In this document: in pieces, positions 35,974 through 44,601 of the stretch
How the letters are laid out: each line of letters begins with the position of its first letter
How positions within the stretch are numbered: the stretch's first letter is position 1
NCBI GenBank assembly: GCA_934569045.1
Contig: CAKTJX010000015.1
Location: forward strand, 1-53,480
Reading direction: 5' to 3'
Origin: an uncultured Oscillospiraceae bacterium
GTDB lineage: Bacteria; Bacillota; Clostridia; Oscillospirales; Oscillospiraceae
DNA: 53,480 nucleotides
Translations under genes and position numbers: made by a program
The notes under the pieces: generated by a model
Seen by the model: only the letters and a program-made list of their open reading frames with translations
What the model was told of the DNA's origin: nothing
Database searches by the model: none

Positions 35974-37086
35974 ATGAACGCAATGGGTATTATCTTCACC
36001 AATGATGCCAATATCGGAGAACTGACCGCAAAGCGGTCCATCGCCTCCATTCCCTTCGGCGGCCGCTACCGTCAGGTGGACTTCGGCCTGACCAATCTGA
36101 GCTGGGCCGGCGTGCACCATCTGGCCGTGATCTCCCGCTTCAACTACCAGTCCCTCATGGACCATGTGGGTGACGGCGAGGAGTGGGGCCTGGAGCTGGG
36201 CGAGGGCGGCCTGCAATACATCACCCCCTACGCCACCTCCGAGACCCACAGCTACCGGGGCAAGCTGGAATCCCTGAACAACGCCATGGCCTTCCTGGAG
36301 TACAGCAAGGAGGATGAGTATGTCTTCCTGGTGGACTCCGCCGTGATCTCCAACATCGACCTGAAAAAGGTCCTCTCCGCCCACATCCAGAGCGGCAAGG
36401 ACATCACCGTGGTGGTAAAGTCCGGCATCGCCAACAGCCGCAAGGTGCTGGATCTGGCCGTGACCCTGGACGAGAACAAGGAAATCAACGACATTGTGGT
36501 GGACTACGCCGCGGGGCCCGAATACCTGGCCTCCATGGATATCTTCGTCACCACCAAGAAGTGGCTGATCTCCATGGTCCGGGAGCGGATCGCACACAAC
36601 TTCTTCCATATGGACCGGGATCTGATTCTGGGGGGCTGGAACTCCGGCAAGGTCAGTGTCAACGCCTATGAGTTTGACGGTGTGGCCCTGTACAACGACA
36701 GCGTGGAGGAATACTTCAAGAACTCCATGGCGCTCTTAAAACCCGATGTACACAAATCCATCTTTGACCGCAAGCACCCCATCTATACCAAGGTCCGGGA
36801 CCGGGTTCCCGCCTACTACGGCGAGGAGAGCAATATTGACAACTGCATGGTGGCCGATGGCTGCCTGCTGGAGGGCTCCGCCAAGGACTCCATCCTCTTC
36901 CGCCAGGTGACCCTGGCCAAGGGGGCTCACATCGAGGACTGCGTCATCATGAACGACACCGTCATCGGCGAGGGCGCGGAGCTGAAAAATGTAATCCTGG
37001 ATAAGAACGTCACCGTCCGTCCGGGGGCCAAGCTCATCGGCACCCGCAACAACCCGATTGTCATTAAACGGGGGGATACTGTATGA
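35974..37086 (+). CDS. glgD: GlgD, second subunit of ADP-glucose pyrophosphorylase
   Basis: This 370-residue GlgC paralogue is typical of Firmicutes, where it forms a heterotetramer with GlgC and raises its activity. The catalytic glycine loop is degenerate (FTNDANIGELTAKRSIASIP), as expected of GlgD, while the beta-helix is kept (DSILFRQVTLAKGAHIEDCV). AAGGAGGCGTGAAGCT precedes the ATG, 14 bases after glgC. It overlaps glgA by ATGA. Confidence 0.95.
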   Translation: MNAMGIIFTNDANIGELTAKRSIASIPFGGRYRQVDFGLTNLSWAGVHHLAVISRFNYQSLMDHVGDGEEWGLELGEGGLQYITPYATSETHSYRGKLESLNNAMAFLEYSKEDEYVFLVDSAVISNIDLKKVLSAHIQSGKDITVVVKSGIANSRKVLDLAVTLDENKEINDIVVDYAAGPEYLASMDIFVTTKKWLISMVRERIAHNFFHMDRDLILGGWNSGKVSVNAYEFDGVALYNDSVEEYFKNSMALLKPDVHKSIFDRKHPIYTKVRDRVPAYYGEESNIDNCMVADGCLLEGSAKDSILFRQVTLAKGAHIEDCVIMNDTVIGEGAELKNVILDKNVTVRPGAKLIGTRNNPIVIKRGDTV

Positions 37087-38531
37087 AAATTGTCATCTGC
37101 GCTTCGGAAGCAGCCCCTTACGCCAAGTCCGGCGGCCTGGGGGATGTGATGGAGGCGCTGCCCCGTGCCCTGGCCAGAATCCCGGGCAACGAGGTGACGC
37201 TGTTCCTGCCTTACTACAACAAGATCAAAACAAATACCGCCTATGAAGTAGAGAAGGTGGCCCAGTTCCGGGTGCAGATGGGCTGGCGGCAGCAGTTCGC
37301 CGGCCTGATGAAGCTCACCACCGCCCCCGGCGGCGTAACCGTCTACTTCATCGACAACGACTATTATTTCGGCACCCGCACCGGGGCCATCTATGGCGAC
37401 ATGGACGACGGCGAGCGCTTCGCCTACTTCTCCAAGGCCTGCCTGGATGCCCTGATCGCCCTGGGGGAGACCCCCAATATCATCCAGTGCAACGACTGGC
37501 AGACCGGCATGATTCCCGTCTACCTGAAGGCCTGCTTCCACAATACGGAGCTGAAAAAGACCCGGTGCATGTATACCATCCACAACATTGAGTACCAGGG
37601 CTGGGCCAACGGCAACTTCTTCGACGACACCCTGGGGCTGCCCTGGGAGTACCGGGGCTGCATGGATATGAACGGCTCCGTAAACATGATGAAGGGCGCC
37701 ATTGAGACCGCCGACCTGGTGACCACCGTCTCCGAGACCTACGCGCGGGAGCTTATGTATCCCTACTATGCCCACGGCCTGGACGGCATCCTGGCCCGGA
37801 ACGCCTGGAAGCTCACCGGCATCACCAACGGCATTGACACGGATACCTTCAATCCGGAGACGGACCGGAACCTGGTAGACCACTACAGCGCCAGCGCCAT
37901 CCAGCCCGGCAAGGCCCGGTGCAAGATGGCTCTGCAAAAAGAGCTGGGCCTGCCCCAGGACCCGGATATCCCCATGATGGTCATGGTCACCCGGTTCGCC
38001 GGGCACAAGGGGCTGGATCTGCTGTGCTACATCGCCCGCCGGCTTATGTGGGAGGAGAACGCCCAACTGGTGGTGGTGGGCACGGGAGAGGCCCAGTATG
38101 AGAACTTCTTCCGGGATCTGCAGCGCCAGTTCCCGGAGCAGGTGTCCGCCCAGATCACCTTCAACGTGGGTCTGGCCGCCCGAGTCTATGCCGCGGGAGA
38201 CTTCTACCTGATGCCCTCCAAGAGCGAGCCCTGCGGCCTGAGCCAGATGAACGCCATGCGCTACGGCACCGTGCCCGTGGTCCACGCCACCGGCGGTCTG
38301 AAGGACACCGTGCCCCCCTGCGACGAGTTCGGCCGGGAGGGCCTGGGCTTCACCTTCCAGAGCTACAACGCCGATGATTTCTACGCGGCATTGAAGCGCT
38401 GCCTGAACCTGTATATCACAAACCGCCCCGCCTTCCAGGCGCTGCAGAAGCGGGACATGGAGCAGGACTTCAGCTGGAACGTCCCCGCCCAGAAATACAT
38501 GGAGCAGTTCCAGAATATGCTGGCCTGGTAA
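37083..38531 (+). CDS. glgA: Glycogen synthase GlgA
   Basis: A 482-residue GT5 enzyme that extends glycogen from ADP-glucose. The ADP-glucose site KSGGLGDVMEALPRAL is at residues about 15-30; ITNGIDTDTFNPETD, VTRFAGHKGLDLL and the C-terminal SKSEPCGLSQMNAMRYGTVP with HATGGLKDTV complete the GT5 set. Coupled to glgD by ATGA and followed by a strong terminator. No glgB or glgP lies in this operon. Confidence 0.97.
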   Translation: MKIVICASEAAPYAKSGGLGDVMEALPRALARIPGNEVTLFLPYYNKIKTNTAYEVEKVAQFRVQMGWRQQFAGLMKLTTAPGGVTVYFIDNDYYFGTRTGAIYGDMDDGERFAYFSKACLDALIALGETPNIIQCNDWQTGMIPVYLKACFHNTELKKTRCMYTIHNIEYQGWANGNFFDDTLGLPWEYRGCMDMNGSVNMMKGAIETADLVTTVSETYARELMYPYYAHGLDGILARNAWKLTGITNGIDTDTFNPETDRNLVDHYSASAIQPGKARCKMALQKELGLPQDPDIPMMVMVTRFAGHKGLDLLCYIARRLMWEENAQLVVVGTGEAQYENFFRDLQRQFPEQVSAQITFNVGLAARVYAAGDFYLMPSKSEPCGLSQMNAMRYGTVPVVHATGGLKDTVPPCDEFGREGLGFTFQSYNADDFYAALKRCLNLYITNRPAFQALQKRDMEQDFSWNVPAQKYMEQFQNMLAW

Positions 38532-38545
38532 AAACCACCGTTCCC

Positions 38546-38581
38546 CCAGGCGGAAACCAAAAGGTTTCCGCCTGGTTTTTT
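38546..38581 (+). terminator. glg operon terminator
   Basis: CCAGGCGGAAACC / GGTTTCCGCCTGG perfect 13-base stem, loop AAAA, then TTTTTT. Confidence 0.95.
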
Positions 38582-38695
38582 GGGGCGGTCTGATAAAATC
38601 GGGCTTGCGGGGATAATGAATTGACAATGCGAATCAATCGTTAAAATGTTCATGGTTCCATGGAAATTCCGGAAACTCTAAAACTTTTGAGCCTC

Positions 38696-38795
38696 GTAGG
38701 GGCGGCTACTAGCCGCCCGGAAGGTATCGAAAGTGGGCGGTGAAGACCGAACGCTCAAGCCCAGTCGTCTCCGGGCGGCTGGTAGCCGCCCCTAC
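38696..38795. repeat. Family B repeat, copy B6
   Basis: GTAGGGGCGGCTACTAGCC ... GGCTGGTAGCCGCCCCTAC, in the 330-base gap between glgA and the GH13 gene. Flanks AAAACTTTTGAG and GACAATGCGAATCAATCGTT are shared with B5, and the right flank again carries GGCATTGTCAATT as a partial inverse of the left. Apart from the glg terminator nothing else is seen in this gap. Confidence 0.9.
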
Positions 38796-38862
38796 GGGCC
38801 TTCAACTATTGATTGGCATTGTCAATTCTGCCCATCCAATTTAACCGAAGGAGAAAAACTTT

Positions 38863-40704
38863 ATGCGAATCCTCTTTGACAGCAAATCCCTTCAGTACAA
38901 GCGCCCTTTTGGGTGCCTGACGCCGGGGGAAGCGTGCACGCTGTGTGTGCATATTCCGGCGGCGGTGCTGACCCGGGGCGTACAGATGGTGCTCTGCGGG
39001 CAGGACGGCGGGGAGCTGGGGCAGACGGAGCTCCGCTATGCCAAAACCGTAGGGCCCTATGAGCACTGGTCCGGAGAATTTACCCTGGAGGAGACCGGGC
39101 TGTATTTTTACTATTTCCGCATTACGGACCCCCACGGCACCTTCCGGCTGCTGAAAGAGGGGGACGATGCCAATATGGAGTCCGGAGAATATTGGCAGGT
39201 CAGCTGTATCCCGGCGGACTTCTATACCCCGGAATGGGCCCAGGGGGCGCTGATCTATCAGGTGTTCCCGGACCGGTTCCACCGCAGCGGGTGGAGCGAC
39301 TGCACCGGAAAGCTCCAGCCCTATTCCGTCCATGAGGACTGGTATGAGGAGGTGGACTGGCGGCCGGACGAGCGGGGCATTGTCCACAACAACGATTTCT
39401 ACGGTGGCAATTTCCGGGGCATCATCGAGAAGCTGGACTATATCGCGGACATGGGGGCCACGGTGCTGTACCTGAACCCCATCAGCAAGAGCTTCTCCTC
39501 CCACCGCTACGACACCGGCGACTACAAAACCCCGGACCCCATGCTGGGCACCGAGGCGGAGTTTGCCGAGCTCTGCCGGACGGCCCACGCCAAGGGCATC
39601 CGGGTCATCCTGGATGGGGTGTACTCCCACACCGGCTCCAACAGCCTGTATTTTGACCGGGACCGGACCTTCGGCGGCAACGGGGCCTACTGCCGCCAGG
39701 ACTCCCCCTACTACAGCTGGTACACCTTCTACCAGTGGCCGGACCGGTACAACGCCTGGTGGGGCTTTGAAACCCTGCCTACGGTGAATAAGATGGACGA
39801 CAGCTTCCTGGACTACATCATCCGTGACGCGGACAGCGTGGTGGCCCACTGGCTGCGGCTGGGGGCTGACGGCTTCCGGCTGGACGTGGCAGACGAGCTG
39901 CCGGACGAATTTATCGCGATGCTGCGCAAGCGTCTGCGGGAACTGAAGCCCGACGCGCTGCTCATGGGCGAGGTGTGGGAGGATGCCTCCAACAAGGTGG
40001 CCTATGACCGCCGCCGCCGGTACTTCGCCGATGGGGAGCTGGACAGCATCATGAATTACCCCTTCCGCACCGCCATCCTGGACTTCATGCGGGGCCGGGA
40101 CTTCGGCAAAAAGCTGCGGGATACGGTCATGACCATTGTGGAAAACTATCCAGCCCAGGTGGTGGCCTGCAATATGAACCTGCTGGGCACCCACGACACC
40201 CCCCGGATTCTCACGGCCCTGGTGGACGATTTTGACGGCACCCGGGAGGAGAAGGCCGCCCGGCACCTGAGCCGGAACCAGATGGAGGTGGCCCGGGACC
40301 GGCTGCAAATGGCCGCCTTCCTGCAATACACCCTGCCGGGGAGTCCCAGCCTCTACTATGGCGATGAGGCCCTGATGGAGGGCTACAAGGACCCCTTCAA
40401 CCGCCGGACCTACCCCTGGGGCCGGGAGGACAAGCAGATGCTCGCCTTCTTCCGCTCCCTGGGCCGCCTGCACCGGGACCGTGCCGAGCTGCGCCGGGGG
40501 GACATCCGCTTTACCCAGGCGGGGGATAAGCACCTGGCCTACGAGCGGACCCTTGGGGACAAGAAATGCACTATTTATGTAAACCGCTCCGGGGACCCCT
40601 GGCAGGTTGCCCCCGGCAAGGTGCTGCTGGGCAAATATCTGGATACCACCGCCGGGGATCAGCTGATCCTGTCTCCCCACGGATTCTGCATTGTGGAGGT
40701 ATAG
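38863..40704 (+). CDS. Glycoside hydrolase family 13 (neopullulanase/cyclomaltodextrinase type)
   Basis: This 613-residue alpha-glucan hydrolase has, at about residues 1-120, a beta-sandwich like the CBM34 N-domain of neopullulanases. The catalytic barrel has LIYQVFPDRFHRSGWSD, DGVYSHTGSNS, the nucleophile Asp341 (GFRLDVADEL), the acid/base Glu370 (MGEVWED) and Asp445 (LLGTHDTPR). It has no signal peptide, so it acts inside the cell on maltodextrins, possibly on glycogen made by the adjacent glg operon. It starts a new transcription unit with a small Cys-rich ORF and a PrsW-like gene. Confidence 0.93.
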   Translation: MRILFDSKSLQYKRPFGCLTPGEACTLCVHIPAAVLTRGVQMVLCGQDGGELGQTELRYAKTVGPYEHWSGEFTLEETGLYFYYFRITDPHGTFRLLKEGDDANMESGEYWQVSCIPADFYTPEWAQGALIYQVFPDRFHRSGWSDCTGKLQPYSVHEDWYEEVDWRPDERGIVHNNDFYGGNFRGIIEKLDYIADMGATVLYLNPISKSFSSHRYDTGDYKTPDPMLGTEAEFAELCRTAHAKGIRVILDGVYSHTGSNSLYFDRDRTFGGNGAYCRQDSPYYSWYTFYQWPDRYNAWWGFETLPTVNKMDDSFLDYIIRDADSVVAHWLRLGADGFRLDVADELPDEFIAMLRKRLRELKPDALLMGEVWEDASNKVAYDRRRRYFADGELDSIMNYPFRTAILDFMRGRDFGKKLRDTVMTIVENYPAQVVACNMNLLGTHDTPRILTALVDDFDGTREEKAARHLSRNQMEVARDRLQMAAFLQYTLPGSPSLYYGDEALMEGYKDPFNRRTYPWGREDKQMLAFFRSLGRLHRDRAELRRGDIRFTQAGDKHLAYERTLGDKKCTIYVNRSGDPWQVAPGKVLLGKYLDTTAGDQLILSPHGFCIVEV

Positions 40705-40707
40705 CGC

Positions 40708-40875
40708 ATGGAATATTTTCTCTCCGGCTACTGCCGCTGCCTGGACCAGAGCCGCCGGGTGCTGCTGGAGGTAGACGGCAAGGACGACTATGGGGTGGAC
40801 TGCAATTTTGGCGCCTGCCCCTATGAGGCGGAGTGCCAGGTGGCTGCGGCCATTCGGGAAAAACTGGAGGCATAG
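40708..40875 (+). CDS. 55-residue Cys-rich protein
   Basis: An ORF between GH13 and prsW with its own ribosome site (GGAGGT 40695-40700, eight bases before the ATG). It opens MEYFLSGYCRCLDQSRRVLL and contains VDCNFGACPYEAECQVAAAI; the cysteines at 9, 11, 32, 37 and 43 in CxC, CxxxxC and CxxxxxC spacing suggest a metal-binding knuckle. Spacing of three bases to both neighbours and use of the same preferred codons support a real gene. No function assigned. Confidence 0.75.
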   Translation: MEYFLSGYCRCLDQSRRVLLEVDGKDDYGVDCNFGACPYEAECQVAAAIREKLEA

Positions 40876-40878
40876 CCC

Positions 40879-41589
40879 ATGTATCTGTTCTACGGAAATC
40901 CAATTCTGATCGCGGCGGCGGTGATTCCCGCCATCTTCCTGCTGATTCAGGTGAACAAGGCGGACAAGCTGGACAAGGAGCCCCCCGGGCTGATCTTTGC
41001 TCTGGTGGTCCGGGGCATCATCTCCACCGCCCTTGCCATGTTCACGGAGGAGATCGGCACGGCTGTTTTGGACGGCCTCTGGCCGGAAGGCAGTCTCATT
41101 TACCGGCTGCTTATGTATTTCGTGGTGGTAGGCCTGTCGGAGGAGGGCTTCAAATACCTGGTACTCAAGGGCCGCACCTGGAATTCCCCTGCCTTCAACT
41201 GCCAGTTTGACGGCGTGGTGTATGCCGTCAGCGTTTCCTTAGGGTTTGCCCTGTGGGAGAACATCAGCTATGTGGCCATGTACGGCTTCGGCACCGCCCT
41301 GGTCCGGGCCGTCACCGCCGTCCCCGGCCACGCCTGTTTCGGCGTCTTCATGGGCGCGTTCTACGGCATGGCCAAGCGCTATGACAACTACGGCTATCCG
41401 GAGGCCTCCAAGCGCTGCCGCCGCCTGGCGGTGGTGATCCCCATGATTCTCCACGGCATCTACGACTTTATCGCCTCCTCCGAAACCGGCTCCTCTGAGT
41501 GGGTGTTTTTGGTGTTTGTGGTGGTGCTGTTCGTGCTCACCTCCCGGATGGTGAGGAAGCTGTCCCGGCAGGACCAGTACATTGATTAA
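40879..41589 (+). CDS. PrsW-family membrane metalloprotease
   Basis: This 236-residue protein has about eight hydrophobic segments. It contains the family motifs: EEGFK (88-92, EExxK), FALWEN (123-128), PGHACFG with His151, and HGIYDF with His192. Bacillus PrsW cleaves the anti-sigma factor RsiW at site 1; other members are CAAX-like proteases of unknown targets. No anti-sigma gene lies nearby, so the target is unknown. The ATG is three bases after the Cys-rich ORF, whose last codons supply GGAGG. Confidence 0.88.
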   Translation: MYLFYGNPILIAAAVIPAIFLLIQVNKADKLDKEPPGLIFALVVRGIISTALAMFTEEIGTAVLDGLWPEGSLIYRLLMYFVVVGLSEEGFKYLVLKGRTWNSPAFNCQFDGVVYAVSVSLGFALWENISYVAMYGFGTALVRAVTAVPGHACFGVFMGAFYGMAKRYDNYGYPEASKRCRRLAVVIPMILHGIYDFIASSETGSSEWVFLVFVVVLFVLTSRMVRKLSRQDQYID

Positions 41590-41654
41590 TGGACAATGGA
41601 CAATTGACAATTGTTGGCACGGTAGAACGTATAACCCGGAGGGAAGCTAAGAAA

Positions 41655-41804
41655 GGGGCTGTTGCAAAATAAGCATTTTTGTAGGGGCGGCTACCAGCCG
41701 CCCGCGATCTCACGGAATTGCGCATTTGATGGATGCGCTCTGTCCCGAAAGTCGGCGGGCGGCTAATAGCCGCCCCTACGGGTTTACTATTTTGCAACAG
41801 CCCC
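41655..41804. repeat. Module C, copy 2
   Basis: 17-base ends identical to copy 1, opposite orientation to it. Both are 150 bases long. Confidence 0.85.
41681..41779. repeat. Family B repeat, copy B7 (inside module C)
   Basis: GTAGGGGCGGCTACCAGCC ... GGCTAATAGCCGCCCCTAC; core is the inverse of B1. Confidence 0.85.
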
Positions 41805-41859
41805 TTTTTCAGTTTCCCCGTCAGGGTATACGCACAACCGGGCGCGCACAATCTCAATT

Positions 41860-41893
41860 AAAAAACATCGGCCACCCCATCTGGGGTGGCCGA
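41860..41893 (-). terminator. Terminator of the MMPL/GLUG operon
   Basis: TCGGCCACCCC / GGGGTGGCCGA perfect stem, loop of four; on the minus strand a TTTTTT run follows. It begins five bases past the GLUG gene stop. Confidence 0.9.
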
Positions 41894-41898
41894 ACGCG

Positions 41899-44601
41899 TT
41901 ATTTTGCGGCTGCCTTTTTCTCCTTTTTGTTCTTCCGCTTCTTCCGCCGCAGCACCAGCAGCAGTACCACCAGCACGGCCGCGGCGGCTGCCGCAATGGT
42001 GATGATGATGGGCGTGGAGCCGGCCTTCTGGGCCAGGGCCACCCGGAAGGAGTCGCTTTGTGCCGTGAAGACCAGGTAGCTGCCGTCTGCCTCCGCTTCG
42101 ATTTCCTGCCAGCCGGAGCCATCGTCCAGATAGACGTGGTAGTCCTTGGTTTTGTCCGGCATCCGCAGGCGGATGGTGTGGCTGTCGTTTCCGTCCATAG
42201 GCAGAGTCAGAAGCCAGCCGGTGTCGGCGCTGCCGGGAAGATCTTCGTTGAGCTCCTGGAAGCGGATATTTTCGCCGGAGACGAAGCTGCCCTCCGCCAG
42301 GGCCAGGGGCAGCTGACCGGTTTCGCTGCCGGTGTCTGCTGCGGACTGCAGGGCGGTGTATTCCGCCTCAACGGCCTTGTCTGCCCGGATATTTTCCGGG
42401 GAGAAATCCAGCCAGACGGCGCTGCAGCCGGCCTTTTCGGGGATTTCCGGAATATCCGTCAGGGTTTTGCCGTAGTCCACCCGGCGGGTGAAGGTGGTGT
42501 CCTCCGCGTGGAAGGTGATGACCATTTTGCCAAAGTACTCCGGCACGTCCTCCAGCTGCATCAGGGCCCGGTAAGAGACAGGTTCGGCGGAATCGGCATA
42601 GCTGATGCCGTCAATACCCGCGAAATCCGCAGACTCTACGAAGAGGTTCCCGTTGGATGTGCCGCCCTCGGTGAGGCGGCCCGCAATGGCGCCGGTGTAT
42701 TCGCTGCCGTTTTCCAGGGTTACCAGGGCCCGGTTGTCCTCCAGCTGATAGCCCTCTCCGGCGATGCCGCCCACCAGGCTGCTGCCGGACACATGGCACT
42801 TGGCCCAGTTCTGGGAGACCTGAGTTTTGGCCTTGCCTACGATACCGCCGGCCCAGCTGGCATCGGGCGCGTCCACCGTGCCGTAGGACTGGCAGGCCAC
42901 AATGGCCCCCAGGGTGGACTGCCCGGCGATGCCGCCGGCGCACTGCTTCTTGGCGGTGACGGTGCCCCGGTTCTGGCACTGGTATACCAGCGCCCGGGTC
43001 AGGAAGGTGAAGTTCAGGGAGCTGTCACCCTGGCTGGACAGGTCGTCCTCCGGGTCCAGGTCATTCTCCCAGGACAGGGCACCCACCACGCCGCCGGCGT
43101 TGATATCCGCGTTGACGGTGCCGTAGTTGATGCAGTCTCGAATCTTTCCGGCGGAGTCCTGCTCCACATCGTCCCCGGACACGTCCTGCACGATGTTGTC
43201 ATTGGTTTCCCGGCCGCTCATCACATCGATGACCCGGCGCATCTGATTGGTCAGGGATTGCAGGTCGGAGATCACCTGCCCGCCGTCCTCGGCGGCATCG
43301 GCGCTTACATCGCTGATCTGCTGCACCAGGTCGTTCATCCGGTCCCCAACGGTTCCGGCGGCGGCCCAGATCTCGTCCTTGCCCTCGTCGCTGATGTTGA
43401 TATCCGGCAGCTCGAAGTCATCGTCTCCGTCCCCGGGGCCGTCAATGCTCGTATTGTCCCGGATCACGGAGAGCATATAGTCGATGGCATCCAGGGTTAC
43501 ATTCAGGGAGCTCTCCACATCGGCAAGGCCGCTCTGGATGGCGCTGTTGGCTAGTCCCGCGTCATAGGCCGCCTGGTTCAGGATACCTTGGGCGGTTTGC
43601 AGCTCGGTTTCCAGCTTTTGCAGGGTGTCCTCGCTGTAGACCAGCAGGTTGTTGGGCTCCATCTGGCCCAGCACGCCGCCGCCCTCTTTCCGGGCCCACA
43701 CGTCGCCGTAGTTCACGCAGTCGGCCATGAAGCCGCTGCTGGAGCCAACCACGCCGCCGATGTTGTAGCCGGTGTGCTGGTAGCCCACGCCGCCCTCATT
43801 CCGGCACAGCCGGACCACACCGCTGCTGGCACCTGCTACGCCGCCGATGTCGGAGCCGGAGATGCCGCCCTCGTCAGAGGTGATGCGGGGCACGGTGATA
43901 TCCTCAATGGAAAGGGTCTCGGAGGCCAGCACCGTATTGACGTTGGCCCGGTTGACGCAGTTGTAGAGCACGCCGTCATTCTCGCCCACGATGCCGCCCA
44001 GGACCTTGCTGCCCCGGATATAGCCCTTCATGGCGCAGCCGTCCACCCGGCCGGACACATCGTTGAAGCCCACGATGCCGCCCACCTGGCTGATGCCGCA
44101 GACCGCGCCGAAGAAGCTGACGTTTTCAATGGTTCCGGCGTTGACGCCTGCCAGACCGCCCACCTTGGTGGAGCTGCCCGCGGGGGTCACCCGGCCGATG
44201 ATTTGCAGGTTTTTTACGGCGGCGCCCTGCTGGATGTAGCGGAACAGGCCCCGGACGGAGCCGTCCTCATCGATGGCAACGCCGTAGATTTTGTGGTTCT
44301 GGCCGTCAAAGATGCCGCCGAAGGTGGGGATCATCAGATTTTCATAGTCCTTCAGGTCGATATCCGCCGTCAGGGTCACCTTCAGCTCCTGGCTGGCGCT
44401 GTCCAGGCGGCACAGCTCGGCCAGCTTCTGTAAATCCGCCGCCGTGGAAACGGGGTATTCCTTGTACTGAATCTCTTCTGCCTGGGTTTCCTCGGTGGTT
44501 TCCTTGCCGGCTTCCGCCGCCAGACCGGACAGGGGCAGGCAGGGAATCATGGCAAGGGCCAGAGTCAGGGCGCAAAGGCTGCGCGTAAATATCTTTTTCA
44601 T
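41899..44601 (-). CDS. Membrane-anchored GLUG-repeat surface protein
   Basis: This 900-residue protein starts with a signal peptide (KKIFTRSLCALTLALAMIPC, cleavage probably near GLAAEA) and ends with one TM helix and a basic tail (IIITIAAAAAAVLVVLLLVL then RRKKRKNKKEKK). Two blocks of GLUG-type repeats (GGLAGVNAGTIENV, GGIVGFNDVSGRV, GGIVGENDGVLYNC, GGVAGASSGVVRLC; later GGIAGQSTLGAIVACQ, GGIVGKAKTQV, GGIAGEGYQLEDN) form a likely beta-solenoid. Between them lies an alpha-helical insert of about 170 residues (around 325-490) with an acidic PGDGDDDF linker. GLUG repeats occur in adhesins and proteases. Its ATG overlaps the stop of the MMPL gene, so both proteins are probably used together. Confidence 0.85.
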   Translation of the reverse strand: MKKIFTRSLCALTLALAMIPCLPLSGLAAEAGKETTEETQAEEIQYKEYPVSTAADLQKLAELCRLDSASQELKVTLTADIDLKDYENLMIPTFGGIFDGQNHKIYGVAIDEDGSVRGLFRYIQQGAAVKNLQIIGRVTPAGSSTKVGGLAGVNAGTIENVSFFGAVCGISQVGGIVGFNDVSGRVDGCAMKGYIRGSKVLGGIVGENDGVLYNCVNRANVNTVLASETLSIEDITVPRITSDEGGISGSDIGGVAGASSGVVRLCRNEGGVGYQHTGYNIGGVVGSSSGFMADCVNYGDVWARKEGGGVLGQMEPNNLLVYSEDTLQKLETELQTAQGILNQAAYDAGLANSAIQSGLADVESSLNVTLDAIDYMLSVIRDNTSIDGPGDGDDDFELPDINISDEGKDEIWAAAGTVGDRMNDLVQQISDVSADAAEDGGQVISDLQSLTNQMRRVIDVMSGRETNDNIVQDVSGDDVEQDSAGKIRDCINYGTVNADINAGGVVGALSWENDLDPEDDLSSQGDSSLNFTFLTRALVYQCQNRGTVTAKKQCAGGIAGQSTLGAIVACQSYGTVDAPDASWAGGIVGKAKTQVSQNWAKCHVSGSSLVGGIAGEGYQLEDNRALVTLENGSEYTGAIAGRLTEGGTSNGNLFVESADFAGIDGISYADSAEPVSYRALMQLEDVPEYFGKMVITFHAEDTTFTRRVDYGKTLTDIPEIPEKAGCSAVWLDFSPENIRADKAVEAEYTALQSAADTGSETGQLPLALAEGSFVSGENIRFQELNEDLPGSADTGWLLTLPMDGNDSHTIRLRMPDKTKDYHVYLDDGSGWQEIEAEADGSYLVFTAQSDSFRVALAQKAGSTPIIITIAAAAAAVLVVLLLVLRRKKRKNKKEKKAAAK

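Larger units (their letters stand above)
41618..41847. repeat. Family A repeat, copy A11, carrying module C
   Basis: Left end GTAGAACGTATAACCCGG and right end AGGGTATACGCACAACCGGG surround module C copy 2. Same nested design as A2 at 7.3 kb, but the C module is inverted relative to the outer element. It lies between two convergent operons. Confidence 0.8.
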
